In this document: piece after piece, positions 27,144 through 35,655 of the stretch
Layout of the letters: the number at the start of each line of letters is the position of its first letter
Numbering within the stretch: the first letter of the stretch is position 1
Assembly: GCF_016834655.1 (NCBI RefSeq)
Contig: NZ_JAENHP010000006.1
Span: 372,001-436,000 of the forward strand
Direction: 5' to 3'
Source: Paractinoplanes ovalisporus
GTDB taxonomy: Bacteria; Actinomycetota; Actinomycetes; Mycobacteriales; Micromonosporaceae
DNA: 64,000 nt
Made by a program: the position numbers and the translations under genes
Notes under the pieces: generated by a model
Seen by the model: the letters and a program-made list of their open reading frames with translations, nothing else
Told to the model about the DNA's origin: nothing
Databases searched by the model: none

Positions 27144-28145
27144 TTATCGCGCGGCGGCCTGCCGCAGTTTGCGGCGGTGCCAATTGCCGCGTACGGCGGT
27201 GGTGATGTTGGGAAGCAGCACGGAGAGCACGAGCAGGGAGCCCGTGACGATGTTGAGCGCCTGCCCGGAGACGTCCTCCAGGCGCAGCGCGTTCTGCAGC
27301 GCGGTCAGCAGCACGACACCGGCGAGCACACCGGGCAGGCTGCCCTTGCCGCCGAAGATCGAGACACCGCCGAGAAGGACGGCCGCGACCACGGCGAGTT
27401 CGAGGCCCGCGCCGTTGTCGGCCCGGGCGCTGGAGTAACGGAGTGTCCACAGCACACCGACCAGGCCGGCGACGGCGCCGCTGACCACGTACAGCCAGAA
27501 TTTGGTCCGGGCCACCCGGATGCCGGAAAAGTGCGCGGCCTGCGCGTTGGCGCCGATGGCGTAGAGCGAGCGGCCGAACGGGGTGGCGTGCTGGACGATC
27601 CCGAAGATCACGGCGAGAGCCACGATCAGGATCAGGACATTGGGTACGGCGCCGTCCCCGATCGTGCCGGTGACCCAACCGGTGTAGTTCCACGGGAAGT
27701 CGGCCACCGCGCCGTCACCGAGCACCACGAACGCGAGACCGCGGTAGAGCGCCAGCGTGCCGATGGTGACCGCGAGCGAGGGCAGGCCGAGACCGGTGAT
27801 CAGGAAGCCGTTGACCACACCGCAGATCGCGCCGATGACCACGCAGAGCGGGATGATCGTCTCGATCGACAGGCCCTGGTTCCACAGCCAGCCCATCATC
27901 GAGCTGGTCAGGCCGAGGGTGCTGGCCACCGACAGATCGATCTCGCCGGTCACGATGATCATCGTCATCGGCAGCGCGATCAGGATGATCGGCAGCAGGT
28001 CGAGCACCATGAACGTGAAGTTCCGGCTGGTGCCGAAGTTCTCCACGCTGAACGAGGCGATGATCAGCACCAGGACGGTGAGCACGGCGATGATCGTGTC
28101 CCAGCCGGTCAGCCGGCTTCTCCACGCGGGCCGGGTGTCAGACAT
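27144..28145 (-). CDS. rhaQ: Rhamnose ABC transporter permease
   Basis: A 333-residue BPD_transp_2 permease with ~9 hydrophobic segments. Family blocks: ALPMTMIIVTGEIDLSVAST (residues ~56-75) and AVLLGGVSIFGGKGSLPGV (~235-253). Its start overlaps the preceding permease stop by eight bases, and it lies 23 bp before rhaS. Assigned rhaQ by operon position. Confidence 0.9.
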   Translation of the reverse strand: MSDTRPAWRSRLTGWDTIIAVLTVLVLIIASFSVENFGTSRNFTFMVLDLLPIILIALPMTMIIVTGEIDLSVASTLGLTSSMMGWLWNQGLSIETIIPLCVVIGAICGVVNGFLITGLGLPSLAVTIGTLALYRGLAFVVLGDGAVADFPWNYTGWVTGTIGDGAVPNVLILIVALAVIFGIVQHATPFGRSLYAIGANAQAAHFSGIRVARTKFWLYVVSGAVAGLVGVLWTLRYSSARADNGAGLELAVVAAVLLGGVSIFGGKGSLPGVLAGVVLLTALQNALRLEDVSGQALNIVTGSLLVLSVLLPNITTAVRGNWHRRKLRQAAAR

Positions 28146-29181
28146 GCGCGTCCCTCTTCCGCAGACTGCGGCCGATCCGGACCGCGACCAGGCGGTCGGC
28201 GCAGATGGCCAGGATGATCAGCGCGCCGACGATGGCCTGCTGCCAGAACTGGTTGATGTCCAGCACCGCCAGGGCGCTGCCGATCACCGTGAGCAGCAGG
28301 GCGCCGAGGGCCGCACCCCAGACCGTGCCGCTGCCGCCGAAGACGGCCACCCCGCCGACCACGACCGCGGCCACGACGTTGAGCTCGTAACCGTTGCCGG
28401 CGGCGGCGTCGACCGTGCCGAACCGGGCCGCGTAGAGCACCCCGGCCAGACCGGCCAGGGCGCCACTGAGGACGAACGCGCCGAGCAGGTTCCGGGCGAC
28501 CTTGATGCCGGCCAGCTCGGCCGCGGCGGGGGACGACCCCATCGCGTACAGCTCGCGCCCGACCCGGTAGTTGCGCATCATCAGCGAACCGGCGCCCACC
28601 ACGATCAGCGCGATCAGCACCAGCCAGGGGATGCCCAGCAGGTTGTCGTTGGCGAAGGTCAGGAAGTGGCGGGGCAGCTCGTCGGCGTTGACCTGGGAGC
28701 CGCCGGCCCAGGAATACGTGATGCCGCGATAGATGTAGAGCGTGCCCAGCGTGACGACCAGCGCCGGGACCTTGCCGTAGCGCACCAGCACACCGTTGAG
28801 CAGCCCGGCGACCGCGCCGACGGCCAGGCCGGCCAGGATCGCCACGATCATCGGCAGGTCCTGGTTGTTGCTCATCATCGTGGCCACGGTGAACGCGCTG
28901 AGGCCGAGCACCGAGCCGACGCTGAGGTCGATGTTGCGGGTGATCACCACGACGGCCTGGCCGGTGGCCATGACCGCGAGGATCGCCGTGTTCAGCAGGT
29001 TGTCGCGGATGCTCTGGCCGCTCAGGAAGCGCGGGTTGTCGATTGCGGTGTACGCCACGAGGATCGCCAACGCGAGCACGATGCCCAGTTCCCGCGTCTT
29101 GAGCAGGTTGCCGGCCCTTTTCTGGGCCGGGTTCCCGAGCGGGGCGTCGGTCGGTGCCGACCGGTTCGAGGTAACGGTCAT
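28138..29181 (-). CDS. rhaP: Rhamnose ABC transporter permease
   Basis: A 347-residue permease, paralogous to the next gene (ATGQAVVVITRNIDLSVGSV, VVVGGVAVFGGSGTVWGA). About nine membrane segments after a ~35-residue cytosolic N-terminus. Its ATG overlaps the stop of a 12-codon ORF, which itself follows a 23-codon ORF coupled to rhaT. GGAGG lies six bases upstream. Confidence 0.9.
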   Translation of the reverse strand: MTVTSNRSAPTDAPLGNPAQKRAGNLLKTRELGIVLALAILVAYTAIDNPRFLSGQSIRDNLLNTAILAVMATGQAVVVITRNIDLSVGSVLGLSAFTVATMMSNNQDLPMIVAILAGLAVGAVAGLLNGVLVRYGKVPALVVTLGTLYIYRGITYSWAGGSQVNADELPRHFLTFANDNLLGIPWLVLIALIVVGAGSLMMRNYRVGRELYAMGSSPAAAELAGIKVARNLLGAFVLSGALAGLAGVLYAARFGTVDAAAGNGYELNVVAAVVVGGVAVFGGSGTVWGAALGALLLTVIGSALAVLDINQFWQQAIVGALIILAICADRLVAVRIGRSLRKRDAHV

Positions 29182-29216
29182 GCCGCGCCTCCGCTGACTT
29201 CGAAGCCGCTGTTCAT
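29178..29216 (-). CDS. 12-codon mini-ORF coupling to rhaP
   Basis: ATG 29216 to TGA 29178, preceded by AGGAGG at six-base spacing. The ATG overlaps the stop of the 23-codon ORF and its own stop overlaps the rhaP ATG. The product [12 protein letters not shown] has no recognised feature, so it may act through translation itself. See the chain described under findings. Confidence 0.4.
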   Translation of the reverse strand: MNSGFEVSGGAA

Positions 29217-29284
29217 GCTGGGCCTCCTGGGGTTTGCCCTCCTGGCCCTGCGTGCGCTTCGCTGACTCCGGTGCAGTCGGTCAT
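29213..29284 (-). CDS. 23-codon mini-ORF between rhaT and rhaP
   Basis: ATG 29284 overlaps the rhaT stop (ATGA), with AGGAGG seven bases upstream inside rhaT. It ends in TGA overlapping the next mini-ORF start. The peptide is Gly/Pro-rich ([13 protein letters not shown]...). Either a tiny peptide gene or a translational bridge. Confidence 0.4.
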   Translation of the reverse strand: MTDCTGVSEAHAGPGGQTPGGPA

Positions 29285-31086
29285 ACCGCGACCTCCTGGC
29301 CCATGGCTGCGTACATCACGGACTCCTCGGTCGCTTCGCCGCGGGTGAGCTCGGCCGTGACGCGGCCCTCGCGCAGCACGATGATCCGGTCGGCCATGCC
29401 CAGCACCTCGGGCAGCTCCGACGAGACCATGACGACCGCGAGGCCGTCGGCGGCCAGCGACGACATCAGCCGGTGCACCTCGGCCTTGGTGCCGACGTCG
29501 ATGCCGCGGGTGGGCTCGTCGACGATCAGCAGCTTCGGGCCGGTGGCCAGCCACTTGGCGAGCACGACCTTCTGCTGGTTGCCGCCCGAGAGCGTGCCCA
29601 CCGCGTCGGACAGCCGGCCCAGCTTGGTCTGCAGCCGGCGGGTCCAGGTCTCGGCCGCCTCGCGCTCGGTGCCGCCGAACAGCAGCCCGAGCCGGGCCAG
29701 TTTGCGGGCGCGGGGCAGGGTCACGTTGCGCTCGATCGACAGGTCCATGACCAGGCCCTGCTGGCGGCGGTCCTCGGGCACCAGCGCCATGCCGGCGGCC
29801 ATCGCGGCCCGGGGCTCGTTCCGCTTCAGGCGCCGGCCGTGCACCTTGACGGTCCCGCTGTCGTACGGGTCGACGCCGAACACGGCCTGCATGACCTCGG
29901 AACGGCCCGCGCCGACCAGCCCGGCCAGGGCGACGATCTCCCCGGCCCGTACGGAAAAGGAAATGTCTCGGAAAACGCCCTCACGGGACAGGCCCTCGAC
30001 CTCGAGCACCACCTCGCCCGGCTCGACCTCCTGCTTGGGGAAGAGCGCGCTCAGGTCACGCCCGACCATCCGCCGGATCATGTCGTCGACGCTGAGGTCG
30101 GCCACCATCTCGGTGGCGACGTGCCGGCCGTCCCGCATGATCGTGACCCGCTGGCAGAGCGCCGTGATCTCCTCGAACCGGTGCGAGATGAACATGATCG
30201 CCGCACCCTCGTCGCGCAGCGACCGCACCACCGCGAAGAGCCGCTCCACCTCGACCGCGGAGAGCGCCGCCGTGGGCTCATCCATGATCAGCACCCGGGC
30301 CTCGGCCGAAAGGGCCTTGGCGATCTCGACCAGCTGCTGGTCGGCGATCGAGAGGCCACGGGCCGGCCGGGTCGGGTCGAGCGGCACACCCAGGCGGCGG
30401 AAGAGGCGCTCGGCGTTGGCGTGCATCTGTTTGCGGTCGATCTGCCGGAGCCGGGTCAGGGGCTGGTTGCCCATGGCGATGTTCTCGGCCACCGACAGGT
30501 CGGGGAAGAGCGTGGGCTCCTGGTAGATGACGGCGATGCCGGCCGCTTTGGCGTCGGCCGGGCCGGAGAAGTCCACATCGGAGCCGTCGACCCGCAGGGT
30601 GCCGGTGTCCGGCCGGTGCACGCCGGCCAGCATCTTGACGATGGTGGACTTGCCGGCGCCGTTCTCGCCGACCAGGGCGTGGGCCTCGCCCGGATGGAGC
30701 GGGAAGCTCACTCCCTGTACGGCCGCCACCGCCCCGAACGACTTGGAGACGTTCCGGACTTCCAGTCGCGCGGGTTCGTGGTTTTTGTTGTCCCGCTTGG
30801 CCGTGCCGGTCGTCGCCTGCGTGGGACGGGTTGAGGCGGGCTTCGTCGTCTCGTCGGGTGCGGGTGGTGCCGCTTTCTCCTGCGCGACGTTGTCCTGCTG
30901 TTCCTGCGCGGCTTGCTTGTCCGGCGCGGCGCTGTCTTGCGCGGCTTTCTCGCGTGTGGGCGGCGCGGCTTTGTCCTGTGTGGTCTCGTTCGTCGCGGGC
31001 CCGGGGGAGTGGTCGGTGGTGGGGTCGTTCTTTATCTGGCTGTTCTGCGCGGGCCGGTTTTCGGGCCGGGCGTTTGCCTCCGCCAC
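29281..31086 (-). CDS. rhaT: Rhamnose ABC transporter ATPase (two NBDs) with long disordered N-terminus
   Basis: A 601-residue double ATPase. NBD1 is at ~105-340 (GENGAGKST near 141, [24 protein letters not shown]). NBD2 is at ~360-600, with the usual degenerate Walker [10 protein letters not shown] and full [14 protein letters not shown] and [12 protein letters not shown]. Known homologues are ~500 residues; the extra ~100 at the front are Ala/Pro/Glu/Lys/Gln-rich. GTG 31086 has GGAGG upstream, so the extension looks genuine. First gene of the leftward operon, below two RhaR-like operators. Confidence 0.9.
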   Translation of the reverse strand: MAEANARPENRPAQNSQIKNDPTTDHSPGPATNETTQDKAAPPTREKAAQDSAAPDKQAAQEQQDNVAQEKAAPPAPDETTKPASTRPTQATTGTAKRDNKNHEPARLEVRNVSKSFGAVAAVQGVSFPLHPGEAHALVGENGAGKSTIVKMLAGVHRPDTGTLRVDGSDVDFSGPADAKAAGIAVIYQEPTLFPDLSVAENIAMGNQPLTRLRQIDRKQMHANAERLFRRLGVPLDPTRPARGLSIADQQLVEIAKALSAEARVLIMDEPTAALSAVEVERLFAVVRSLRDEGAAIMFISHRFEEITALCQRVTIMRDGRHVATEMVADLSVDDMIRRMVGRDLSALFPKQEVEPGEVVLEVEGLSREGVFRDISFSVRAGEIVALAGLVGAGRSEVMQAVFGVDPYDSGTVKVHGRRLKRNEPRAAMAAGMALVPEDRRQQGLVMDLSIERNVTLPRARKLARLGLLFGGTEREAAETWTRRLQTKLGRLSDAVGTLSGGNQQKVVLAKWLATGPKLLIVDEPTRGIDVGTKAEVHRLMSSLAADGLAVVMVSSELPEVLGMADRIIVLREGRVTAELTRGEATEESVMYAAMGQEVAV

Positions 31087-31119
31087 GGGCCACCTCCACG
31101 TCGCTTGTGTGCACGGTCT

Positions 31120-31196
31120 TTGAAATGTTTCAATGACGGTTGAAATGTTTCATCACCGCTGGGACGAACGTAGGTGGCCCCGATCACACCTGTCAA
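31120..31196 (-). promoter_or_regulatory. Promoter and two operators of the rhaT operon
   Basis: Minus strand: -35 TTGACA (31191-31196), an 18-bp spacer and -10 TACGTT (31167-31172). Downstream lie two palindromes TTGAAATGTTTCAA (31120-31133) and TTGAAATGTTTCAT (31140-31153), 20 bp apart. The same arms appear at rhaD (35615-35626), marking a shared regulon. Confidence 0.88.
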
Positions 31197-31212
31197 GCAC
31201 TGGGAGGAAACG

Positions 31213-31302
31213 ATGTGGAAACACGTCCGTCGCGTCGCCGTCGCGTACCGTAAGATGCGGCTTCAACGTTTCAACTCCCTGCTCAGGAGGTCCTGGTGCT
31301 GA
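31213..31302 (+). CDS. 29-residue ORF leading into the rhamnose repressor gene
   Basis: ATG preceded by GGGAGG at five-base spacing. The basic product (MWKHVRRVAVAYRKM...) ends at a TGA that overlaps the repressor start region. It could be a leader peptide for translational coupling. A TAAGAT box at 31251-31256 would instead start the transcript inside this ORF, so it may not be translated. Confidence 0.3.
   Translation: MWKHVRRVAVAYRKMRLQRFNSLLRRSWC
31261..31274. promoter_or_regulatory. Weaker RhaR-like operator before the repressor gene
   Basis: CTTCAACGTTTCAA matches the right arm (TTTCAA) exactly and the left arm partly. It lies 21 bp before the repressor start and just after a TAAGAT -10-like box, suggesting autoregulation. 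Confidence 0.5.
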
Positions 31303-32330
31303 ACGGCAGGACGCCGTCCGTCAAGGACGTGGCAGCGGCCGCCGGCGTCTCGCTGGGCACCGTCTCCAACGTGATGAATCGGCCCGAGGTGGTCAGCGCA
31401 CGCACCCGTGAGCGCGTCGAGCGGGCGATGGCCGAGCTCGGGTTCGTCCGCAACGAGTCGGCCCGGCAGTTGCGGGCCGGCACGAGCCGCACCCTGGCCT
31501 ACGTGATGCTCGACGGCACCAACCCGTTCTTCCACGACGTCGCGCAGGGCATCGAGTTCGCCGCCGAAGACGCCGACCTGTCGCTGTTCATCTGCAACAG
31601 CAACAGCCGCGCGGCCCGCGAAGAGGTGCACCTCGACCGCCTGCTCCAGCAGCGCGTGCAGGGCATCCTGATCACCCCCGTCGACCCCGCCGCCCCCCAC
31701 CTCGACGAGCTGGTCCGCCGGGGCGTCCCCTTGGTGATCGTCGACCGCGTGCGAGGCGCCGACAGCTGCTGCTCGGTAGCCGTGGACGACGTCCTGGGCG
31801 GCCGCATCGCCGTGGAGCACCTGGCCGAACAGGGCCACACCCGGGTCGCGTTCATCGGCGGCCCCGAGTCGATCGGCCAGGTCCACGAGCGTCTGCAGGG
31901 CGCGCGCGAGATCTGGGAGTCGCTGGGCCACGACCCCGAAGACCTGATCTACCTGCCGACCGACTCCCTCTCGGTGGCGGAGGGCCGCTCGGCCGGTGAA
32001 CGCCTGGCCGGCCTGGCCGCGCGGCGCCGCCCCACGGCCGCGTTCTGCGCCAACGATTTGCTGGCGCTGGGCTTGCTGCAACAGAGCATCGGCGCGGGCT
32101 TGCGGGTCCCCGACGACTTGGCCATCGTAGGTTTCGACGACATCGAGTTCGCCGCCGCGGCGGCCGTGCCCCTGACGTCGGTGCGTCAGCCCCGCCAGGA
32201 GCTGGGCCGGGCAGCCGCCCAGCTGGTCCTCGACGAGGCCACCAACCCGAACCACCGCCACCAGCAGTTGCAGTTCCAGCCCGAACTGGTGGCCCGAGCC
32301 TCAACCGCCACCCGCGCCCGCGCCCTGTAG
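31296..32330 (+). CDS. rhaR: LacI-family repressor of rhamnose genes
   Basis: A 344-residue LacI-type regulator with HTH SVKDVAAAAGVSLGTVSNVM at residues 8-27 and a sugar-binding C-terminal domain ending in the LTSVRQPRQELGRAAAQL segment. GTG start five bases after AGGAGG. It lies beside the rhaT operon, and matching palindromes are found at both rhamnose promoters. The name follows the LacI-type RhaR known from rhamnose regulons; the link is by context. Confidence 0.9.
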   Translation: MLNGRTPSVKDVAAAAGVSLGTVSNVMNRPEVVSARTRERVERAMAELGFVRNESARQLRAGTSRTLAYVMLDGTNPFFHDVAQGIEFAAEDADLSLFICNSNSRAAREEVHLDRLLQQRVQGILITPVDPAAPHLDELVRRGVPLVIVDRVRGADSCCSVAVDDVLGGRIAVEHLAEQGHTRVAFIGGPESIGQVHERLQGAREIWESLGHDPEDLIYLPTDSLSVAEGRSAGERLAGLAARRRPTAAFCANDLLALGLLQQSIGAGLRVPDDLAIVGFDDIEFAAAAAVPLTSVRQPRQELGRAAAQLVLDEATNPNHRHQQLQFQPELVARASTATRARAL

Positions 32331-32358
32331 CTCATCCAGGGGTCCCGCCCGGCTCGTG

Positions 32359-32435
32359 TCCTGCGGTCCCGTTTCGGCCTCGCGCCCTGTGGTCCCGTTT
32401 CGGCCTTGCGCCCTGTGGTCCCGTCGCGCGCTCGG
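32359..32435. repeat. Three 26-bp tandem repeats downstream of rhaR
   Basis: Copies start at 32359, 32385 and 32411, with core CCCTGTGGTCCCGTTTCGG. Copies 1 and 2 are nearly identical; copy 3 diverges after 15 bases. The array begins ~30 bp after the rhaR stop. Confidence 0.88.
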
Positions 32436-32738
32436 TTCCCTGCCGGCGGCGCGGCTCCCGGCATCGGCGGACCGACGTGTGGATCTTCGCAACGCACCGA
32501 ACAAGATCGTTGTCGGGCGGAGCAGCCACCACCTCCCCCGCCCGCCCAGGGAAAGAAGACGGGGTGAACCTACCTCGGAGCGGCACCACGAGGGCTGCGA
32601 TGTGCACAGAAGCGGCTATCCGGAATCGGGGCTATCCACAGGCCTTCGGGCGGCAGGGGTTGCGTGCTCACGGACTGCGATCGCTGGCGTCGTCGGCGCT
32701 ACCTGGAGTCATAGGTGGGCGCTTTGTCGCTTGTGGTA

Positions 32739-33082
32739 CTGAGTGGGTCGCGCCGACAACCGGTCCTCACGCACGGGGCTGCCCTAACGACCCGGCTCAA
32801 TCGCGCACGCCGTGGACGATTCCGCGACCGTCGCCGCCCACCTGCTGAGCCGGGCACGACCAAGCCGCAAAGCCGGTGGTCGGTTGTCGGGAGGGCGTGC
32901 TGAGTAAGCCGCGCCTGCCGGATCAGCATTCTGAGTGGGTCGTGCCTGCTGGGAGGACACGCTGAGCGGGTTGCGCCCGTGGGAAGGGGGCAGCTGCTTG
33001 GGTGCCGTTCCGTGGTGGTCCCGCGCGCACTTGGCGCCGCACCCGCTAGAACGTCAGGACAGTGCCCTGGGCGGGTCGCGCC
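32739..33082. repeat. Five dispersed CTGAGYGGGTCGCGCC motifs
   Basis: Near matches at 32739, 32900, 32931, 32962 and 33067, all on the same strand, with irregular spacing except ~31 bp between the middle three. They lie only in the gene-free stretch. Confidence 0.65.
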
Positions 33083-33338
33083 GGCCGTAACGGCGTCCTA
33101 AGCAGCCACACCAGCCAAAGGGGCTCGCTGAGAGGAGGCGCACCCATGGGACGGCTGTGGAGTGGGCCCGAGCCGGACAGAGGCCGAGCGTGCTCGCGAT
33201 GCCCGGAACGACCTGGCATCAGGCCGGCGCGAGGGCGAGGGGAAAGGGTGCGACGCCCAGCCGGCCCGCGGCGGCCGCGGCTGACGGTAGCCGCGGACGC
33301 CGGAGGGGGGTGGGCCGGCTGGACGTCGCGAGGGGGGA

Positions 33339-33755
33339 TCAGAAGTTCGAGCCGAAATAACCCGAGTCGACGGTCTGGATGTGGAGCAATCCGGCCAACC
33401 GGCTGGTCACCGGGCGCGCCTCCAGGTGGAGGCGGGCGATGTTCAGGCCGCTGTCGCCGATGACCGCCAACAGGGCCAGCTCGCCCACCGCGTAGACCGA
33501 CAGGTAACCGCCCTGGTTGCGGATCGTCACCTCCTGGAAGGTGCCCTGGTTGAGGGCTGCGCCGCAGGTGCGGCTGATGCCGTGCGCGCCCGCGGCCAGG
33601 GCCGCGATGTCGTGGGGCTCGGGGCCGGCCACCGTGTCGTGCAGGATCAGCAGGCCGTCGACGCCGGCGATGACGCAGCCGCGCACCCCGGTGACCTGGT
33701 GGCGTAGCGCGGCCAGCTCGGCCCGGACGGCCTGGAACGGATCGGAGGGTTGCAC
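33339..33755 (-). CDS. Roadblock/LC7-domain protein
   Basis: A 138-residue protein with one roadblock domain (residues ~10-120: GCVIAGVDGLLILHDTVAG, LAAGAHGISRT, GYLSVYAVGELALLAVIG). Such proteins dimerise and often act as regulators or scaffolds of small Ras-like GTPases (MglB type). Last of four consecutive genes of the same kind, 42 bp after the previous one. No GTPase or kinase gene is adjacent. Confidence 0.88.
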   Translation of the reverse strand: MQPSDPFQAVRAELAALRHQVTGVRGCVIAGVDGLLILHDTVAGPEPHDIAALAAGAHGISRTCGAALNQGTFQEVTIRNQGGYLSVYAVGELALLAVIGDSGLNIARLHLEARPVTSRLAGLLHIQTVDSGYFGSNF

Positions 33756-33797
33756 GTCTTTCTCCAGGGGTGGGTGGCCTGCGGGAGGGGTGGAGAA

Positions 33798-34433
33798 CTA
33801 CAACGCGCGCAGGGCGACCAGCACGCGGTCGAGCACTTCGTCGTCCGTGACGTACGGCCGGCCCAGCAAGCTGAGCAGGTCGGAAGCTTCGTCGTCGGTC
33901 TCGGGCTGATCGAGACGGTGCCGTCGGGGGAGCAGTCCTTCGGCGGTGTCGGGGACCTGGATGGCGTCGCTGAGGTCGACAGTGCCGCCGCCGAGGTCGC
34001 GGGGGAGAAGGGAGGTGCCGTTGAGAGATGTGGTGGGTGAGGTGAGCGCCCGCGGTGAAGCGGATACGGGCGCCAGCTCCCGCGCGTACGAGGCCAGGAT
34101 CGACCCGAACTCGCGCCGCGCCATCGCCAGGTTGGCCCCGGCCCGGCGCAGCACCAGGTGGGCGACGAGCGGCGCCTCCGAACCCACCAGCCGTACGACG
34201 TGGAACGCGTCGACGCTGGTGAGAAGGATGTCGCTGAGCTCGTCGCCGCCGTTCCCGTCGAGGAGCACGAGACCGGCCGCCGCCGCGGCGAGTGTGACGG
34301 CGGCGGCGGATTCCTGTTCGGTCGGCGCTGTCTCACCCGCCCACCACAGCACTCTTGGACCTTCTGGGTCCAGCAGAGACACCGCGTGGGCGCCGGGGAT
34401 TCCCAGCGCCTCCGTCAGCGGCGGCACGGACAT
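33798..34433 (-). CDS. Divergent roadblock-like protein with C-terminal extension
   Basis: A 211-residue protein. Residues ~60-115 (DILLTSVDAFHVVRL, RRAGANLAMARREF) align by eye with the first gene of the operon (DILITLDTQYHLIRL, KNRANLGLARHQL), so it is a roadblock paralogue. A ~90-residue Ser/Asp-rich tail follows (TSPTTSLNGTSLLP, VTDDEVLDRVLVAL). The ATG overlaps the preceding stop by one base (TGATG). Its function is probably tied to the other three. Confidence 0.75.
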   Translation of the reverse strand: MSVPPLTEALGIPGAHAVSLLDPEGPRVLWWAGETAPTEQESAAAVTLAAAAAGLVLLDGNGGDELSDILLTSVDAFHVVRLVGSEAPLVAHLVLRRAGANLAMARREFGSILASYARELAPVSASPRALTSPTTSLNGTSLLPRDLGGGTVDLSDAIQVPDTAEGLLPRRHRLDQPETDDEASDLLSLLGRPYVTDDEVLDRVLVALRAL

Positions 34434-34879
34434 CAGCTGAGGCCGGCGTCCAGCTGCTTCATGACGAGACGGGACTGCGTCAGGATCATGCCCGTGTTCG
34501 CGGTCTTGCGGGCGACCACGACCGCGGCGAGTTCCTGGTTGGTGCTGCGCAGGAAGACGTGCACGTGCGACTCGCTCTGCGCCATGAACTCCTGGAAGTA
34601 GTGGCGGTCGTCGAGCACGCCGTAGCGGGCCTTGAAGATGTCTTCGATCATCACCACGTTGCGACCCTGGAACAGGTCGAACGTGGCCGCCGCGAGCAGG
34701 TCGAGCACCTCGCCGGGGTGCTCGTCCAGGGTGTCGACGGCAAGCAGCATGCCGGTCGACATGTCGACGAGGCCGGCGCCGACGCACTCGGGCACCTGGG
34801 CGCGGAACTGCTTCACGGCGTCGCCGATCAGCTGGGTGGTGCTCCGGATGCCGAGTCCGGTCTCGTCAACGGCCGTCAT
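34433..34879 (-). CDS. Roadblock/LC7-family protein
   Basis: A 148-residue protein of the same fold (VGAGLVDMSTGMLLAVDTLD, HYFQEFMAQSESHVHVFLR, NTGMILTQSRLVMKQL). The ATG overlaps the stop of the upstream paralogue by four bases. Translationally coupled on both sides, which argues for a fixed stoichiometry with its neighbours. Confidence 0.85.
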   Translation of the reverse strand: MTAVDETGLGIRSTTQLIGDAVKQFRAQVPECVGAGLVDMSTGMLLAVDTLDEHPGEVLDLLAAATFDLFQGRNVVMIEDIFKARYGVLDDRHYFQEFMAQSESHVHVFLRSTNQELAAVVVARKTANTGMILTQSRLVMKQLDAGLS

Positions 34880-35247
34880 ACGTCGAGCTCCGCTTCGATC
34901 TTCCGCAGCTGGTGCCGGGCCAGACCCAGGTTGGCGCGGTTCTTGTTCAGGGCCAGGTAGAGGAAGAACGCCTCGTTCCCACGGCCCTGGAGCAGACGGA
35001 TCAGGTGGTACTGGGTGTCGAGGGTGATCAGGATGTCCTCGATGGTGTCGGCCAGGCCCAGCATTTCGAGCGTGCGGACCTTGGCGCGGATCACGTCGGT
35101 GTTGCCGGCGGCGGCGATGTTCATGTCCATGTTCAGACCGCCACCCATGACACCCAGCGTCAGACCGCTGGTGTAGTCGACGAGCGCAACGCCGATCGCG
35201 CCCTCGATCGTCATGGCTTCCTTCAGGGAAGTCTCGATGTTCGCCAC
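34876..35247 (-). CDS. Roadblock/LC7-family protein, first of four
   Basis: A 123-residue roadblock protein (GAIGVALVDYTSGLTLGVMG, DILITLDTQYHLIRLLQG, NRANLGLARHQLRKIEAEL). It leads the operon; upstream is a 366-bp gap shared with the divergent rhaD promoter. No clear promoter for this side was recognised. Confidence 0.88.
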   Translation of the reverse strand: MANIETSLKEAMTIEGAIGVALVDYTSGLTLGVMGGGLNMDMNIAAAGNTDVIRAKVRTLEMLGLADTIEDILITLDTQYHLIRLLQGRGNEAFFLYLALNKNRANLGLARHQLRKIEAELDV

Positions 35248-35572
35248 TTGCTCCTCCTCCTCGCGCCGTCACTGTCGGTCACGAGCTTGGGACCCGTGCG
35301 GGTTGTCGGCGCCAACAGTGGCACGTCATAGGTGCTATGAGCAGTGATCAGGGACCAATTCGTGCAGGTCAGACCGAAGATCGAGGGGTCGCATGATCGG
35401 ACGACCCCGTCGGGGGTCAACCGAACGGCATGGAGATGGCCGTTTCGTCGGATGGACACGATGCATCATGCCCCACCAAACGGAGTGGAAAGTTTCCTTG
35501 AGCGACGGCCGGGGTCACTGCCAGGTAGAGAAGCCGAACATTACCTGAGTGACGGCTGGGAGCCGTGATGTC

Positions 35573-35626
35573 TTGACCGGCGGTGCCACGGGGCCGTAAT
35601 CTGTCGGCAATCAATGAAACGTTTCA
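35573..35626 (+). promoter_or_regulatory. Promoter and operator of the rhaD operon
   Basis: -35 TTGACC (35573-35578), an 18-bp spacer and -10 TAATCT (35597-35602). A perfect palindrome TGAAACGTTTCA (35615-35626) lies just after the expected start point and shares arms with the two rhaT-side operators. The remaining gap (35248-35572) holds a few GC-rich inverted repeats and no gene. Confidence 0.88.
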
Positions 35627-35655
35627 CAGCCGTCCAAACCCCCTCGAAGGACGCC

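Larger units (their letters stand above)
32331..33338. other. About 1 kb without a convincing gene
   Basis: Between rhaR and the roadblock operon no frame has both an SD and protein-like composition; the open frames are short and Arg/Pro/Gly-rich. It contains three 26-bp tandem repeats and five copies of a CTGAGYGGGTCGCGCC-like motif. One DnaA-box-like CTATCCACA is at 32632-32640. It could be decayed coding DNA or a non-coding RNA region; I see no clear terminator. Confidence 0.6.

Noticed and set aside
32632-32640. DnaA box CTATCCACA
   Set aside because: One mismatch, single copy, inside an otherwise unexplained region; not enough for a claim.
32332-33358. Short open frames in the gene-free region
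   Set aside because: No SD, Arg/Pro/Gly-rich composition, overlapping in several frames.
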